Source: Paraglaciecola marina
Lineage (GTDB): Bacteria; Pseudomonadota; Gammaproteobacteria; Enterobacterales; Alteromonadaceae
Assembly (NCBI RefSeq): GCF_004360155.1
Contig: NZ_SAIS01000001.1
Location: 434,001 to 498,000 of the forward strand
Direction of reading: 5' to 3'
Length of the DNA stretch: 64,000 nucleotides
A program made the position numbers and the translations under genes. The stretch's first letter is position 1, and every line of letters begins with the position of its first letter. This document shows positions 37,202-46,456 of this stretch, piece after piece. The notes beneath the pieces were generated by a model. That model saw only the letters and a program-made list of their open reading frames with translations. It had not been told where the DNA came from and searched no databases.

Positions 37202-37409
37202 TAAATCTAGCTTTGTTATACCTTAATAAAAGTCAGAAATGTTGGGGGTATCAATTGTGGGATCTGCATTTTTTAATATTTAACGTCTGGGATGTACTGT
37301 TTGGCTTATAGATTTATTTAGTACTTTCACTTTACATAATTACTTATTCTGACGCTCGTTACGATATAATAGCCCAAACAAGAACATTCATTTAAAGGAG
37401 TTTTTTAAA

Positions 37410-37751
37410 ATGCCAAATTTTGTAATTGAGCACAGTGGCTCATTAACTAATCAAATTGATGCTGACACTATTATGGATAAAGTGTTTGCTGGTGCCAAAA
37501 ACAGCAGTCACTTTCCTCCAGAGGCAATCAAAATTCGTGTAGAGCCTCGCCCTCAGTTTAGATTACACGATGTTTCGAAAGATTTTTTGCATGTGTCTGC
37601 TCATATTCTAAGTGGCCGTACTGATGAGCAAAAAAGTGAAATTTCGAATGCGGTACTGAGTGAGTTAAAAGAGTTGGCTTTAACGAGTGTGTTTGTTTCC
37701 GTAGAAATTGTGGACATTCACCGAGCTAGTTTTGTTGACCATACTTTTTAA
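37410..37751 (+). CDS. 5-carboxymethyl-2-hydroxymuconate isomerase-like tautomerase
   Basis: 113 residues. It starts [12 protein letters not shown]; the Pro after Met is the catalytic base of tautomerase-superfamily enzymes. [25 protein letters not shown] matches CHMI (HpaF). CHMI acts in 4-hydroxyphenylacetate breakdown, but no other hpa gene is here, so the actual substrate is open. It has AAAGGAG before the ATG and overlaps the convergent LLM-family gene by 26 bases. Confidence 0.85.
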   Translation: MPNFVIEHSGSLTNQIDADTIMDKVFAGAKNSSHFPPEAIKIRVEPRPQFRLHDVSKDFLHVSAHILSGRTDEQKSEISNAVLSELKELALTSVFVSVEIVDIHRASFVDHTF

Positions 37752-38745
37752 ACCCTGTGGCTTTTGATAAGCCAGTATTAGCAAGTAATGAAACGCTTTT
37801 TAATCGGGCCTGTATATCATGTATGGGCGTTGATATGATTAGTTCATCTATTTTTGTCGCTTCAATGAATTTTTCTAATTTATCAGTTACTTGTTGTTTT
37901 GAGCCCACTAATGCATAACGTAATATGTGTGACAACATTGCTTTCTCTGAGGCCGAGCAGTAGTTTAATAAGTCCTCCGTAGGTTTAGAAAAGGGCTTAT
38001 TGATACCTTTATGCAAATTTATAAACTGTTGTTGTACCGACGTAAATAAGTAGTTTGCTTCTTCATCTGTATCAGCCACAACCGCCATTACTCCAGCCAT
38101 TACGTACGCACGCTCACATTGTATTGATGATTTAAACCCTGCTCTATAGAGTGAAAGGGCGTCAAATAGTTGATCCGGTGCAAAGTGTGATGCAAACGAG
38201 TAAGGAAGACCTAGTTTAGCTGCGAGCTTTGCACTATATAAACTTGATCCTAACATCCATAGTGGGACTTGGGTATTCTCTCCAGGTATCGCTATGACCT
38301 TTTGCGCGGGAGTAGGGGGGGCCAAATATCTCTGTAACTCAAGAATATCATTTTCATAAGTATCAACTTTACTAGTGTTTCGTCGCAGTGCATGAGCTGT
38401 TGCCATGTCTGTACCTGGCGCTCTGCCTAAGCCTAAGTCTATTCTGTTTGGAAATAGAGACGCTAATGTTCCAAATTGTTCTGCTATTACTAACGGAGAA
38501 TGGTTAGGAAGCATGATGCCCCCTGAGCCAATACGAATATTTTTAGTGGCAGCTCCAATATGTCCTAAAACAATTGCTGTAGCAGAACTTGCTACACCGC
38601 GCATACCATGATGCTCAGCTAACCACACTCTATGATAGTTAGTTTCCTCCGCCAAAATAGCCAATTTTCGAGAGTTTTCTAGGGCAGTTTTAACATCGCT
38701 GTCTTCGGTAATTGGTGCAAGATCAAGAATTGAGAAAGGGACCAT
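37726..38745 (-). CDS. Luciferase-like flavin-dependent oxidoreductase (YhbW-like)
   Basis: 339 residues. Group pattern of bacterial LLM oxidoreductases: FSILDLAPI at the start, [59 protein letters not shown]. These soluble proteins bind FMN/F420 and oxidise organic substrates; the physiological substrate of the YhbW group is unknown. The 3' end overlaps the convergent tautomerase gene by 26 bases. Confidence 0.92.
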   Translation of the reverse strand: MVPFSILDLAPITEDSDVKTALENSRKLAILAEETNYHRVWLAEHHGMRGVASSATAIVLGHIGAATKNIRIGSGGIMLPNHSPLVIAEQFGTLASLFPNRIDLGLGRAPGTDMATAHALRRNTSKVDTYENDILELQRYLAPPTPAQKVIAIPGENTQVPLWMLGSSLYSAKLAAKLGLPYSFASHFAPDQLFDALSLYRAGFKSSIQCERAYVMAGVMAVVADTDEEANYLFTSVQQQFINLHKGINKPFSKPTEDLLNYCSASEKAMLSHILRYALVGSKQQVTDKLEKFIEATKIDELIISTPIHDIQARLKSVSLLANTGLSKATGFKKYGQQN

Positions 38746-38783
38746 ATTGGAAGTTAACTTTTACTTTTTATGCTGCTTATAGT

Positions 38784-38809
38784 AAAACGCCGCTTGTAAG
38801 CGGCGTTTT
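38784..38809. terminator. Terminator of fur
   Basis: Perfect 12-bp stem AAAACGCCGCTT/AAGCGGCGTTTT with a 2-base spacer, 8 bases beyond the fur stop. It is symmetric with T-runs on both strands, so it may also stop transcripts from the other side. Confidence 0.85.
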
Positions 38810-38816
38810 GGGAAGT

Positions 38817-39242
38817 TTATTCGTCGTCACACTCTTCATTGCATTCACCATACAAATAAAGACTATGGTGGGTTAATTTCATATTGTGGCGCTTAGCGAC
38901 TTCATCTTGGCGTTTTTCAATTACCTCGTCTTCAAATTCGATAACTTTTCCGCATTTAAGACAAACTAAATGATCATGATGCTCTTTATGGCTTATTTCA
39001 AAGACTGATTTACCACCTTCAAAATGATGGCGGTTTAATATTCCGGCATCATCAAATTGGTTGAGTACACGATATACTGTTGCTAAGCCAATTTCTTCGC
39101 CTTGATCAATCAGAATCTTATAAACATCTTCCGCACTAATATGTTGATTCTGTGGTAGTTGTAATATTTCGAGTATTTTTAAGCGTGGTAAGGTTATCTT
39201 TAAACCAGCTTTCTTCAATTCTTTATTTTGTTCCATGCGCAT
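38817..39242 (-). CDS. fur: Ferric uptake regulator
   Basis: 141 residues. KKAGLKITLPRLKILEILQ is the classical Fur N-terminus. The DNA-recognition helix lies in GLATVYRVLNQFDDAGI, the metal sites in FEISHKEHHDHLVC, with a CxxC (CLKCGK) and a C-terminal GECNEEC. It represses iron uptake genes when Fe(II) is bound. The ATG two codons downstream (39236) is also possible. It lies after fldA, a conserved pair, but a terminator separates them, so fur should have its own promoter in 39243-39334. Confidence 0.97.
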   Translation of the reverse strand: MRMEQNKELKKAGLKITLPRLKILEILQLPQNQHISAEDVYKILIDQGEEIGLATVYRVLNQFDDAGILNRHHFEGGKSVFEISHKEHHDHLVCLKCGKVIEFEDEVIEKRQDEVAKRHNMKLTHHSLYLYGECNEECDDE

Positions 39243-39334
39243 TCTTACAGAGAGAGTATGAGGACATTATAGGTGACCTATTTTGATTTAAAAGGCATTC
39301 CTGAGTATTTGTGTTAAGTATTTAACAAAACATT

Positions 39335-39360
39335 AAAAAAGGAGCTTTTGCTCCATTTTT
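39335..39360 (-). terminator. Terminator between fldA and fur
   Basis: Stem GGAGC/GCTCC with a 4-base loop followed by TTTTTT on the minus strand, 2-3 bases after the fldA stop. It separates fldA from fur transcription, at least in part. Confidence 0.75.
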
Positions 39361-39362
39361 AT

Positions 39363-39887
39363 TTAACTTAATTCTGCTAAACATAATTCTTCGTGAATTT
39401 GTTTACACCAAGCCTTTACTCGTTCTTCAGTGAGTTCAGGTTGCCTATCTTCGTCTATACCTAATCCTACAAAATGATTCTCGTCAGCCATGCCTTTAGA
39501 TGCTTCAAAATCATAGCCTTCAGTAGACCATTGTCCAACTAAAATTGCACCTTTAGCTTCAACAATATCTCTTACCATACCCATGGCGTCAAGAAAGTAC
39601 TCAGCGTAGTCTTCTTGGTCACCACATCCAAAAATGGCAACGAGCTTGTCTTCAAAATCGATTTGTTCGAGTTCTGGGAAAAAGTCATCCCAATCACATT
39701 GGGCTTCTCCATAATACCAAGTTGGTATTCCAAAAAGCAGGAGGTCAAATTCAGCAATGTCTTCTTTACTGCTTTTTGCTATGTCATGAACATCAATTAG
39801 GTTTTTGCCTAATTCTTTTTGGATCATTTTTGCTATATGTTCAGTGTTACCTGTGTCGCTACCAAAAAATAGACCTACACTTGCCAT
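39363..39887 (-). CDS. fldA: Flavodoxin I
   Basis: 174 residues, a long-chain flavodoxin. The FMN phosphate loop is GSDTGNTEHIAK; later PTWYYGEAQCDWDDFFPEL and FGCGDQEDYAEYF match FldA. It carries electrons at low potential, for example to radical-SAM enzymes and during iron shortage in place of ferredoxin. It follows the DUF2788 gene by 57 bases and precedes fur; a terminator lies between fldA and fur. Confidence 0.96.
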   Translation of the reverse strand: MASVGLFFGSDTGNTEHIAKMIQKELGKNLIDVHDIAKSSKEDIAEFDLLLFGIPTWYYGEAQCDWDDFFPELEQIDFEDKLVAIFGCGDQEDYAEYFLDAMGMVRDIVEAKGAILVGQWSTEGYDFEASKGMADENHFVGLGIDEDRQPELTEERVKAWCKQIHEELCLAELS

Positions 39888-39944
39888 CAGTGATTTTTCC
39901 TCTACGTCAATCTTATCAATATGTTAAGTCGGTTGTGTGCAAAA

Positions 39945-40154
39945 TTAGTTTTCTATAATCCACTGCATCACACCTTTAAAAATGAAGCCTAGTGCTCCTA
40001 AAAACAACACGAAGTACACTACTACTTTTCCGATTGTAGGTACGTTATTTTTCTTTAATACGTCATGAACTACATAAGCCATAAGTAAAAATAGTCCTAT
40101 AAGCGTGGCGTCTAGGGCAAAAGCTTCTATTTGTTCATAATATTCGCTTAGCAT
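39945..40154 (-). CDS. DUF2788 small membrane protein
   Basis: 69 residues with two membrane helices (about 14-33 ATLIGLFLLMAYVVHDVL, and 45-64 VVYFVLFLGALGFIFKGVM). The order DUF2788-fldA-fur is typical of gammaproteobacteria. Function unknown. It has no signal peptide apart from the first helix. Confidence 0.85.
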   Translation of the reverse strand: MLSEYYEQIEAFALDATLIGLFLLMAYVVHDVLKKNNVPTIGKVVVYFVLFLGALGFIFKGVMQWIIEN

Positions 40155-40257
40155 AACTCTTACTTGTTCCTGCTCACTATCCGATTTTTCCGGCGCATAC
40201 TAGCATAGAGTCACTTTTTATGAAAATGATTCAAAGCTAAGTCAAACTTTAAAGTGG

Positions 40258-41052
40258 TTAATTCTTTGGGGAAGAGCCCATTTTTACATGGAATTGAAGA
40301 GACTCACTTAAGCTACCGTCACTTTGCATTGCTGCAATAGTTTGATCAAGCTGAGTTTTTAGTTTAGTGAGCTCTGGTCTCAAAATTATTTCTGTATGTG
40401 TTTTATCACTTGGTCTAGGAGACATGTAAAATGTGTTATCTTTAAATTCACGTAAATCGAATACTTTAGCGGCATTAAATTCGTTCATTATGGCGTAGTC
40501 GCATCGACCTGCCACAAGCATATTCATGACTGATATTTTAGAGCTGGAGTCTACTCGGTTGATAAATCCATTTTCTGTCATTTTTGTTAGGCTCGGGTAG
40601 ATATAGCCATCACGGGTACATATTTTGTGACCTTTTAATTGGGATAAGGTAAATGAGTCTTCAAATGGTTTCATTTTGTATAAAAACATTCTGTGACTAA
40701 ACAAAGGAATACTCGCAATCGCTTGATTTGGATTTTTGAGCCAAACTTTACTTAACAAGAAGGCGTCTATTTTATTTGTATTCAGTAAGGTTTCGTTTCT
40801 AACCCGGTTAGAATCTAAAAACTCAAAGTTTAAACCATGCATATGAGAAGCTTCTTGAAGCACATCATTAAGCAAGCCAACATAGGTGTCAGATTTTGGG
40901 TCTATGTACAAATAGGGGGGGGCCCCCGGGCTGTTTACTGCAAACTTATAGGTTTTATTAGCAAGTGCACTTTTACAAAAAATAAGCATTAAAAAGCTGA
41001 CACAAAGCCACCAAAATATTGTGTTTTTTATGAGCATTGTAAAAATATTCAC
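40258..41052 (-). CDS. Orphan periplasmic solute-binding protein, family 3
   Basis: 264 residues with a signal peptide (about 1-31, ending FCKSALA). The family-3 pattern includes YVGLLNDVLQEASHMHG, LLNTNKIDAFLLSKVW and the KGHKICTRDGYIYPSL segment, then GRCDYAIMNE. There are no transporter genes nearby, as with the other orphan at 7990, but the two are clearly different in sequence. It sits between the ybfF-like and DUF2788 genes. A run of G's (40914-40922) lies inside the gene near PPYLYIDPK, a possible error-prone site. Confidence 0.82.
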   Translation of the reverse strand: MNIFTMLIKNTIFWWLCVSFLMLIFCKSALANKTYKFAVNSPGAPPYLYIDPKSDTYVGLLNDVLQEASHMHGLNFEFLDSNRVRNETLLNTNKIDAFLLSKVWLKNPNQAIASIPLFSHRMFLYKMKPFEDSFTLSQLKGHKICTRDGYIYPSLTKMTENGFINRVDSSSKISVMNMLVAGRCDYAIMNEFNAAKVFDLREFKDNTFYMSPRPSDKTHTEIILRPELTKLKTQLDQTIAAMQSDGSLSESLQFHVKMGSSPKN

Positions 41053-41106
41053 ATTATTTTTTGAATTAAATTTGAGTACGAAATACTGAGTTATTTTACG
41101 TAAAGG

Positions 41107-41886
41107 TTATTTTTGTGCAAGGGTAAAGGACATAATCATCTCGTGGCAAACTTTCGGCTTTTCAGCATGTAACCAGTGACCTACACCATTGATCACTCTT
41201 GATTTGCTGTTTGGAAATAATGTTAATGTGGCTTCTTTGTGTTCGGCTAATAAGTAGTCTGATAGCTGTCCTTTGATGAACAATACGGGTTTATTAAAGG
41301 AATGTTCAGACTCAATAGCCCTTGATAGTTTTATATAATCACGCTGCAATAGTTTAAGGTTGAATCGCCAAAACCATTGATTTTCTTGGTTGTACAAACT
41401 TTTCAGTAAGAATTGTCGTACGCCACTTTCTTGAATATGTTGTGCGAGTGATTCTTCAGCTTGCTTTCGGTTTTCTAAGTGTGCTAAATCCACCGCATTT
41501 AAACCTGCTAATACCTGATTGTGGCGAGGGAGATACTTAACAGGGGCAATATCAATAATCACTAAACGTTCTACTAAAGATGCGTTATCCAGAGCAATTT
41601 GCATCGCCACTTTTCCACCTAAAGAGTGACCGACTAATGTTGCGCTATGGATATTTAAATCAGCTAAGGTTTGAGAAATAAGGTGAGCGTAGTGTTTAAA
41701 ACTAAATTCTTCAGTAAAACTTGATTGGCCGTGATCTGGTAGATCGATAGATAAGACTTGAAATTGCTCTGTAAACAGTCTTCTTAGACCAGCTAGGTTA
41801 TCTAAACTCCCAAATAAACCATGGATTAGGATTATCCATGGCTTTTGTGAGTCGTCTGAATGGATTTGGTAATTAACTGCGGACAT
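41107..41886 (-). CDS. Alpha/beta hydrolase, YbfF-like esterase
   Basis: 259 residues. Typical motifs: ILIHGLFGSLDNLAGLRR, SIDLPDHGQS, LVGHSLGGKVAMQIA (nucleophile Ser) and GVGHWLHAEKP (His). YbfF hydrolyses short acyl esters including acyl-CoA in vitro. In E. coli ybfF lies near fldA/seqA; here an orphan solute-binding gene and DUF2788 lie between it and fldA. Cytosolic; natural substrate uncertain. Confidence 0.9.
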   Translation of the reverse strand: MSAVNYQIHSDDSQKPWIILIHGLFGSLDNLAGLRRLFTEQFQVLSIDLPDHGQSSFTEEFSFKHYAHLISQTLADLNIHSATLVGHSLGGKVAMQIALDNASLVERLVIIDIAPVKYLPRHNQVLAGLNAVDLAHLENRKQAEESLAQHIQESGVRQFLLKSLYNQENQWFWRFNLKLLQRDYIKLSRAIESEHSFNKPVLFIKGQLSDYLLAEHKEATLTLFPNSKSRVINGVGHWLHAEKPKVCHEMIMSFTLAQK

Positions 41887-41972
41887 AAACTAGCCTCAAA
41901 TTTTACTTCTGACAATGGCCAAGAAGCATAATTATGAGGCTAGCTAAAAGCAATGAGTCCAATGTATAAAAT

Positions 41973-41994
41973 AAGCTTTTTAGTTAAAAAGCTT
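41973..41994 (-). terminator. AT-rich terminator hairpin after the ETF-QO gene
   Basis: AAGCTTTTT (41973-41981) and AAAAAGCTT (41986-41994) form a 9-bp stem with a 4-base loop, 12 bases after the ETF-QO stop. It is weak because it is AT-rich. Confidence 0.45.
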
Positions 41995-42005
41995 TGTTAA
42001 TAAAT

Positions 42006-43658
42006 TTACATGTTGGGATAGTTAGGACCTCCTGCGCCCTCTGGCACAACCCATGTGATATTTTGACTTGGGTCTTTGATGTCACAAGTTTTACAATGAA
42101 CACAGTTTTGTGAATTTATTTGAAATTGTTTTTCATCGGCTTCGTTTTCTACAAATTCATATACTCCCGCAGGACAGTACCTTTGTGCTGGCTCGTTAAA
42201 CTTAGACAAGTTAATAGTGATAGGTATGTTCGGGTCTTTTAATTTTAGGTGGCATGGTTGGCCCTCTTCATGGTTAGTATTAGATAAAAATACTGAAGAC
42301 AGCTTGTCAAAACTAAGAATACCGTCTGGTTTTTGGTAATCAATTTTGTTTGCTTCATCGGCTGCTAACATCAAGCTGTGATCGGCTTTTTCATCTTTAA
42401 AGTCAAAGGGTAGGCGTCCGCTAAACCAATTTTGATCAATGGTGTTATATGCCCCTCCAATAAAAGTCCCCAGTTTGTGTAATACAGGACCAAAGTTGCG
42501 GGAGCTATATAACTCATCATATAGCCAAGAATTTTTAAAGTTATCTTCAAAGGCTATTAAGTCTTGGTGCTCTTTAGTGTCTGCTTGGCTTAGAGCTTCT
42601 ATTAAGGATTCTGCGGCCAATAGGCCTGACTTCATTGCGGTATGGTTGCCTTTTATTTTTGCAAAATTCAAGGTGCCAGCTTCGCAACCGACCAACAATC
42701 CACCTGGAAATGTCATTTTAGGAAGTGAGTTAAAACCACCTTTTGCAATTGCTCTTGCACCATATGAAACCCGTTTGCCACCTTCTAAATATTGCTTGAA
42801 GACAGGATGATGTTTGAGTCTTTGGAATTCATCAAAAGGACTTAAATGTGGATTCTCATAATTCAAATCTATGATCAGGCCCACAAAAACTTGGTTGTTT
42901 TCGCCATGGTATAAATATGAGCCTCCAGTTGCATCACTCAAAGGCCAGCCTGCTGTGTGAACAACTAACCCTTCTTGATGTTTTGCAGGGTCTATATCCC
43001 AAATTTCTTTGAAACCAATACCGTAGTGTTGGGGCGACTTACCTTGGCCTAAATCAAATTTTTCAATGAGCTGCTTGCCTAAATGCCCACGGCAACCTTC
43101 AGCAAAAACCGTATATTTTGCTTTTAGCTCCATACCCGGCATATATGAGTCTTTTGGTTTTGAGTTTTCATCGAGACCCATATCACCTGTTATTACACCA
43201 CCTACGCTACCGTCTTGATTGTAAAGAACCTCAGAAGCTGCAAACCCCGGGAATATCTCTACACCTAGTTGTTCTGCTTGTTCTGCTAACCAGCGGCACA
43301 TGTTACCCATGCTTGTAATATAATTGCCTTCATTGTGCATGGTTTTTGGTGTCATAAAAGCAGGAATTTTGGTGCCCTTATTTTCATTGTTTAACCAGTA
43401 AATATCATCTTGAATAACAGGAGTATTGAGGGGGGCGCCTTTTTCTTTCCAATCTGGAAACAGCTCATCCAGTGCTCGTGTTTCAAATACGGCTCCAGAT
43501 AAAATATGAGCACCGACTTCAGAGCCTTTTTCAACAACACAAACCATGAGATCTTGTTCTTGTTTTTGAGCTAGCTGCATTAATCGACAAGCTGTAGACA
43601 AACCTGCAGGGCCAGCACCGACTATAACTACGTCAAATTCCATCGATTCTCGTTCCAC
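42006..43658 (-). CDS. Electron transfer flavoprotein-ubiquinone oxidoreductase
   Basis: 550 residues. FAD-binding GAGPAGLSTACRL is at the N-terminus; ETF-QO features include KGNHTAMKSGLLAAESL and a C-terminal [4Fe-4S] site with NCVHCKTCDIKDPSQNITWVVPEG. It passes electrons from reduced ETF to ubiquinone at the inner membrane, in fatty-acid and amino-acid oxidation. The start is GTG at 43658 with GAGGA 7 bases upstream; an ATG five codons later is less well placed. It is divergent from etfBA, completing the ETF chain. Confidence 0.97.
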   Translation of the reverse strand: MERESMEFDVVIVGAGPAGLSTACRLMQLAQKQEQDLMVCVVEKGSEVGAHILSGAVFETRALDELFPDWKEKGAPLNTPVIQDDIYWLNNENKGTKIPAFMTPKTMHNEGNYITSMGNMCRWLAEQAEQLGVEIFPGFAASEVLYNQDGSVGGVITGDMGLDENSKPKDSYMPGMELKAKYTVFAEGCRGHLGKQLIEKFDLGQGKSPQHYGIGFKEIWDIDPAKHQEGLVVHTAGWPLSDATGGSYLYHGENNQVFVGLIIDLNYENPHLSPFDEFQRLKHHPVFKQYLEGGKRVSYGARAIAKGGFNSLPKMTFPGGLLVGCEAGTLNFAKIKGNHTAMKSGLLAAESLIEALSQADTKEHQDLIAFEDNFKNSWLYDELYSSRNFGPVLHKLGTFIGGAYNTIDQNWFSGRLPFDFKDEKADHSLMLAADEANKIDYQKPDGILSFDKLSSVFLSNTNHEEGQPCHLKLKDPNIPITINLSKFNEPAQRYCPAGVYEFVENEADEKQFQINSQNCVHCKTCDIKDPSQNITWVVPEGAGGPNYPNM

Positions 43659-44072
43659 TAATATGTCCTCTTTTATATTTAACTATTCATGAAAAAAATA
43701 TTTAAAGCAGTTAACTATAAGCCTTATTTACTGGTGTTTAATTGTAATTTTAAGCTCATCTTCATTAAAACTGACTTCAAGAAATAACGAAAAAATCATT
43801 CAATACGTTAATGTTAATAATTCAATGATTTCAATTAAGTTGTTAATAAACAATGCTTTAACTGTTAATTTTAGGGGCCTAAATGTTTTCAAATTAACGT
43901 TTTAAATTTGTTTGTAATGTTATGATACCTGTAAACATGTTGCGCAAATACTATATTTTTGATGCTCAATAGTTAATTTGACGTGAAGAGGTGTTCAAAG
44001 TAAATTAATCACATCCTAATGTGGGAGGTATGACCACTCACTTAACACTGACATCCTGATATAGAGGTCAAC
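43659..44072. promoter_or_regulatory. Divergent promoter region between ETF-QO and etfBA
   Basis: 414 bases, strongly AT-rich. It must hold both promoters. I could not find a clear FadR, PsrA or LiuR site. A TTCAAATTAACGTTTTAAA stretch near 43888 is nearly symmetric, but too weak to call. AGAGG lies just before the etfB ATG. Confidence 0.5.
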
Positions 44073-44822
44073 ATGAAAATATTAGTGCCGGTAAAACGAG
44101 CCATTGATTACAACGTGAAGGTAAGAGTAAAGCCTGATAACAGTGCTGTAGATCTTACAAACGCCAAAATGTCTATTAATCCATTTTGTGAAATTGCGGT
44201 TGAAGAAGCGGTAAGACTTAAAGAAAAAGGCGTGGCTACTGAAATTGTTGTGGTATCAATAGGTGACAAGGCTTGCCAAGAACAAATACGTACAGCCCTT
44301 GCGCTAGGCGCTGATAGAGGGATACAAATTGATACACCTGATCTCTTGGGTTCGTTACAGGTGGCCAAATTACTCCAGAAGGTTGTTGAAGAGGAAAGTC
44401 CAGACTTAGTGATTTTAGGAAAGCAATCTATTGACTCTGACAATAATCAGACAGGGCAAATGTTAGCAGCTTTGACCGGCATGCCTCAGGGGACGTTTGC
44501 TTCAGAAGTTGAAATTACAGAAGGTAAGGTGAAAGTCACAAGAGAAATAGATGGCGGCTTACAAACGGTTGAGTTGACCTTACCTGCTGTAGTCACTACC
44601 GACTTAAGACTAAATGAACCTCGCTATGCATCATTACCCAATATTATGAAGGCTAAGCGTAAGTCGTTAGAGGTTAAACCTGCCGCTGATTTTGGTATTG
44701 AATTGTCATCAGGTGTCAAGGTCTTGAAAGTAGAAGCGCCAGCACAGCGCCAAGGTGGGATTAAGGTAGCTGATGTTGCTGAACTAGTAGATAAATTAAA
44801 GAATGAAGCGAAGGTGATCTAA
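44073..44822 (+). CDS. etfB: Electron transfer flavoprotein beta subunit
   Basis: 249 residues. [18 protein letters not shown] at the start, the [16 protein letters not shown] segment, the AMP-binding part ([18 protein letters not shown]) and the signature [23 protein letters not shown] are typical. With EtfA it accepts electrons from acyl-CoA and other dehydrogenases and passes them to ETF-QO, whose gene is divergent. It overlaps etfA by one base (TAATG). Confidence 0.97.
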   Translation: MKILVPVKRAIDYNVKVRVKPDNSAVDLTNAKMSINPFCEIAVEEAVRLKEKGVATEIVVVSIGDKACQEQIRTALALGADRGIQIDTPDLLGSLQVAKLLQKVVEEESPDLVILGKQSIDSDNNQTGQMLAALTGMPQGTFASEVEITEGKVKVTREIDGGLQTVELTLPAVVTTDLRLNEPRYASLPNIMKAKRKSLEVKPAADFGIELSSGVKVLKVEAPAQRQGGIKVADVAELVDKLKNEAKVI

Positions 44823-45748
44823 TGACTATTCTTGTATTTGCAGAACATGATAACGAGCAGCTAAAAACAGAAACCCATAAACTAGTCCATGCAGCTACAC
44901 AAATAGGTGGAGAGATTCATTTATTGGTTGCCGGTGCAGGATGTGATGCAGTGGCAACACAAGCATCAAAATTAACCGGAGTCACTAAAGTCTTAGTTGC
45001 GGATAGCTCAGAATATGCCCATCAAATGGCTGAAAATATCGCCGAATTAGTGACTGAATTAGGTAAAGAAGTAAGCCACATTCTTGCTGCTGCTACCACT
45101 ACAGGTAAGAATTTCATGCCACGGGTCGCCGCTTTACTCGACGTATCGCAAATATCTGACATTATTAAAGTAGAGAGTGCAGATACCTTTGTACGCCCAA
45201 TATATGCTGGTAATGCTATTGCAACTGTACAATCTTCAGATGCCATTAAAGTTGTCACCGTCAGAACCGCAGCTTTTGATGCGGCGTCACAAGACGGCTC
45301 GGCACCAGTTGAAGTTTGCTCAGTAGTTAAACCTTTAGAAAAATCAGCATTTGTGTCGGCTGAGCTAACTGAGTCAGAGAGACCTGAACTGACGGCTGCT
45401 GATGTGATTATTTCTGGAGGCCGAGGCATGCAAAATGGAGAAAACTTTAAACTATTAGATGGAATTGCAGATAAACTCGGTGCGGCTATGGGGGCTTCTC
45501 GTGCGGCAGTTGATGCGGGGTTTGTTCCTAACGATATGCAAGTTGGACAAACTGGAAAAATTGTTGCGCCTAATCTTTACATTGCAGTCGGTATTTCAGG
45601 GGCTATCCAGCATTTAGCGGGTATGAAAGATTCAAAAGTCATTGTTGCTATAAACAAAGATGAAGAAGCTCCTATCTTTCAAGTTGCTGACTATGGTTTA
45701 GTTGGTGACTTGTTTGATGTGTTACCTGAGCTTGAAGCTGCACTGTAG
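44822..45748 (+). CDS. etfA: Electron transfer flavoprotein alpha subunit
   Basis: 308 residues. It carries the FAD-binding C-terminal domain: [57 protein letters not shown] and [11 protein letters not shown]. It forms the heterodimeric ETF with EtfB and starts at an ATG overlapping the etfB stop. A strong terminator follows at 45761-45797. Possible clients in this window include the acyl-CoA dehydrogenase at 47589. Confidence 0.97.
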   Translation: MTILVFAEHDNEQLKTETHKLVHAATQIGGEIHLLVAGAGCDAVATQASKLTGVTKVLVADSSEYAHQMAENIAELVTELGKEVSHILAAATTTGKNFMPRVAALLDVSQISDIIKVESADTFVRPIYAGNAIATVQSSDAIKVVTVRTAAFDAASQDGSAPVEVCSVVKPLEKSAFVSAELTESERPELTAADVIISGGRGMQNGENFKLLDGIADKLGAAMGASRAAVDAGFVPNDMQVGQTGKIVAPNLYIAVGISGAIQHLAGMKDSKVIVAINKDEEAPIFQVADYGLVGDLFDVLPELEAAL

Positions 45749-45760
45749 TTTTTCTAAGTT

Positions 45761-45797
45761 AAAAAAGCGATGATAGCTTAGTTATCATCGCTTTTTT
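45761..45797. terminator. Terminator after etfA
   Basis: Perfect 15-bp stem AAAAAAGCGATGATA (45761-45775) with TATCATCGCTTTTTT (45783-45797) and a 7-base loop, symmetric T-runs, between convergent genes. Confidence 0.9.
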
Positions 45798-45856
45798 GTT
45801 TGTGGAATATGTCGCTAGAAAGGGCAAGTTACATACACTTTCTCATCTTGTTTTGA

Positions 45857-46165
45857 TTAAACAGCTACAACTGAGTTGTCTTCTAAAGATACAGGAGAAG
45901 GAATGTAAGCATCAGCTTCCCAGTCATTTTCCCATTCAGTATCATCTAATAAATACCTAAACTCATAGTTTGAATCTTTGGGTAAGTTAACAGTGGTTGT
46001 GAAGCTACCATTTTTAAGCTTTTTCATCGGCGTTGAGGCCGCATCCCAATTGTTAAAATCTCCCACTAAACTTACAGTTTCTGCTTCTTGTGCTTCTTCT
46101 TTAGATAACTTAAACGTTACCTTACAAACAGCTTTAGATTTTAAATATTGTTTTTTAAATGCCAT
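45857..46165 (-). CDS. Stand-alone CBM48/isoamylase N-terminal-like protein
   Basis: 102 residues made almost entirely of a glycogen-recognition (AMPK beta/isoamylase early-set) domain: TVSLVGDFNNWDAASTPMKKLKNGSFTTTV, then YEFRYLLDDTEWENDWEADAY. No enzyme domain and no signal peptide. AGGAG lies before the ATG. Such small proteins are widespread in Proteobacteria. A role in binding glycogen or other alpha-glucans, or as a subunit for an enzyme encoded elsewhere, is inferred. Monocistronic. Confidence 0.88.
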   Translation of the reverse strand: MAFKKQYLKSKAVCKVTFKLSKEEAQEAETVSLVGDFNNWDAASTPMKKLKNGSFTTTVNLPKDSNYEFRYLLDDTEWENDWEADAYIPSPVSLEDNSVVAV

Positions 46166-46456
46166 GGTTTATCTCCTGAAGTAACAAAATTGAATGTGTA
46201 CAATTAAAACAAATTAAAGTTATCTTCAGTTGCTTCGTCTTGGTGCGGTATGTTTTTGTTAGTGCAACTGTTTTTTCACTTTTTTATACTCTCTATTATT
46301 AGTTAAGTTCTAAAAACTTCTTTAAATTCATAAAATTAACTATTAATAATATAAATATACCTAATTTACTCTGCCACACTTAGGGTAACTTTAGATATGT
46401 ATAATTATTATAGTGCAAAAAATATGCAAAGTTAAACCATTACAATGGATAAGGGT

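Noticed and set aside
37410-37751. 4-hydroxyphenylacetate degradation locus
   Set aside because: Only the CHMI-like gene is present; no other hpa gene is nearby.
43880-43930. PsrA/FadR/LiuR-like site before etfBA
   Set aside because: The near-symmetric TTCAAATTAACGTTTTAAA stretch does not match any of these consensus sites well.
44030-44060. Nine-codon leader ORF before etfB
   Set aside because: Its GGAGGT abuts the ATG with no spacing, so translation is unlikely.
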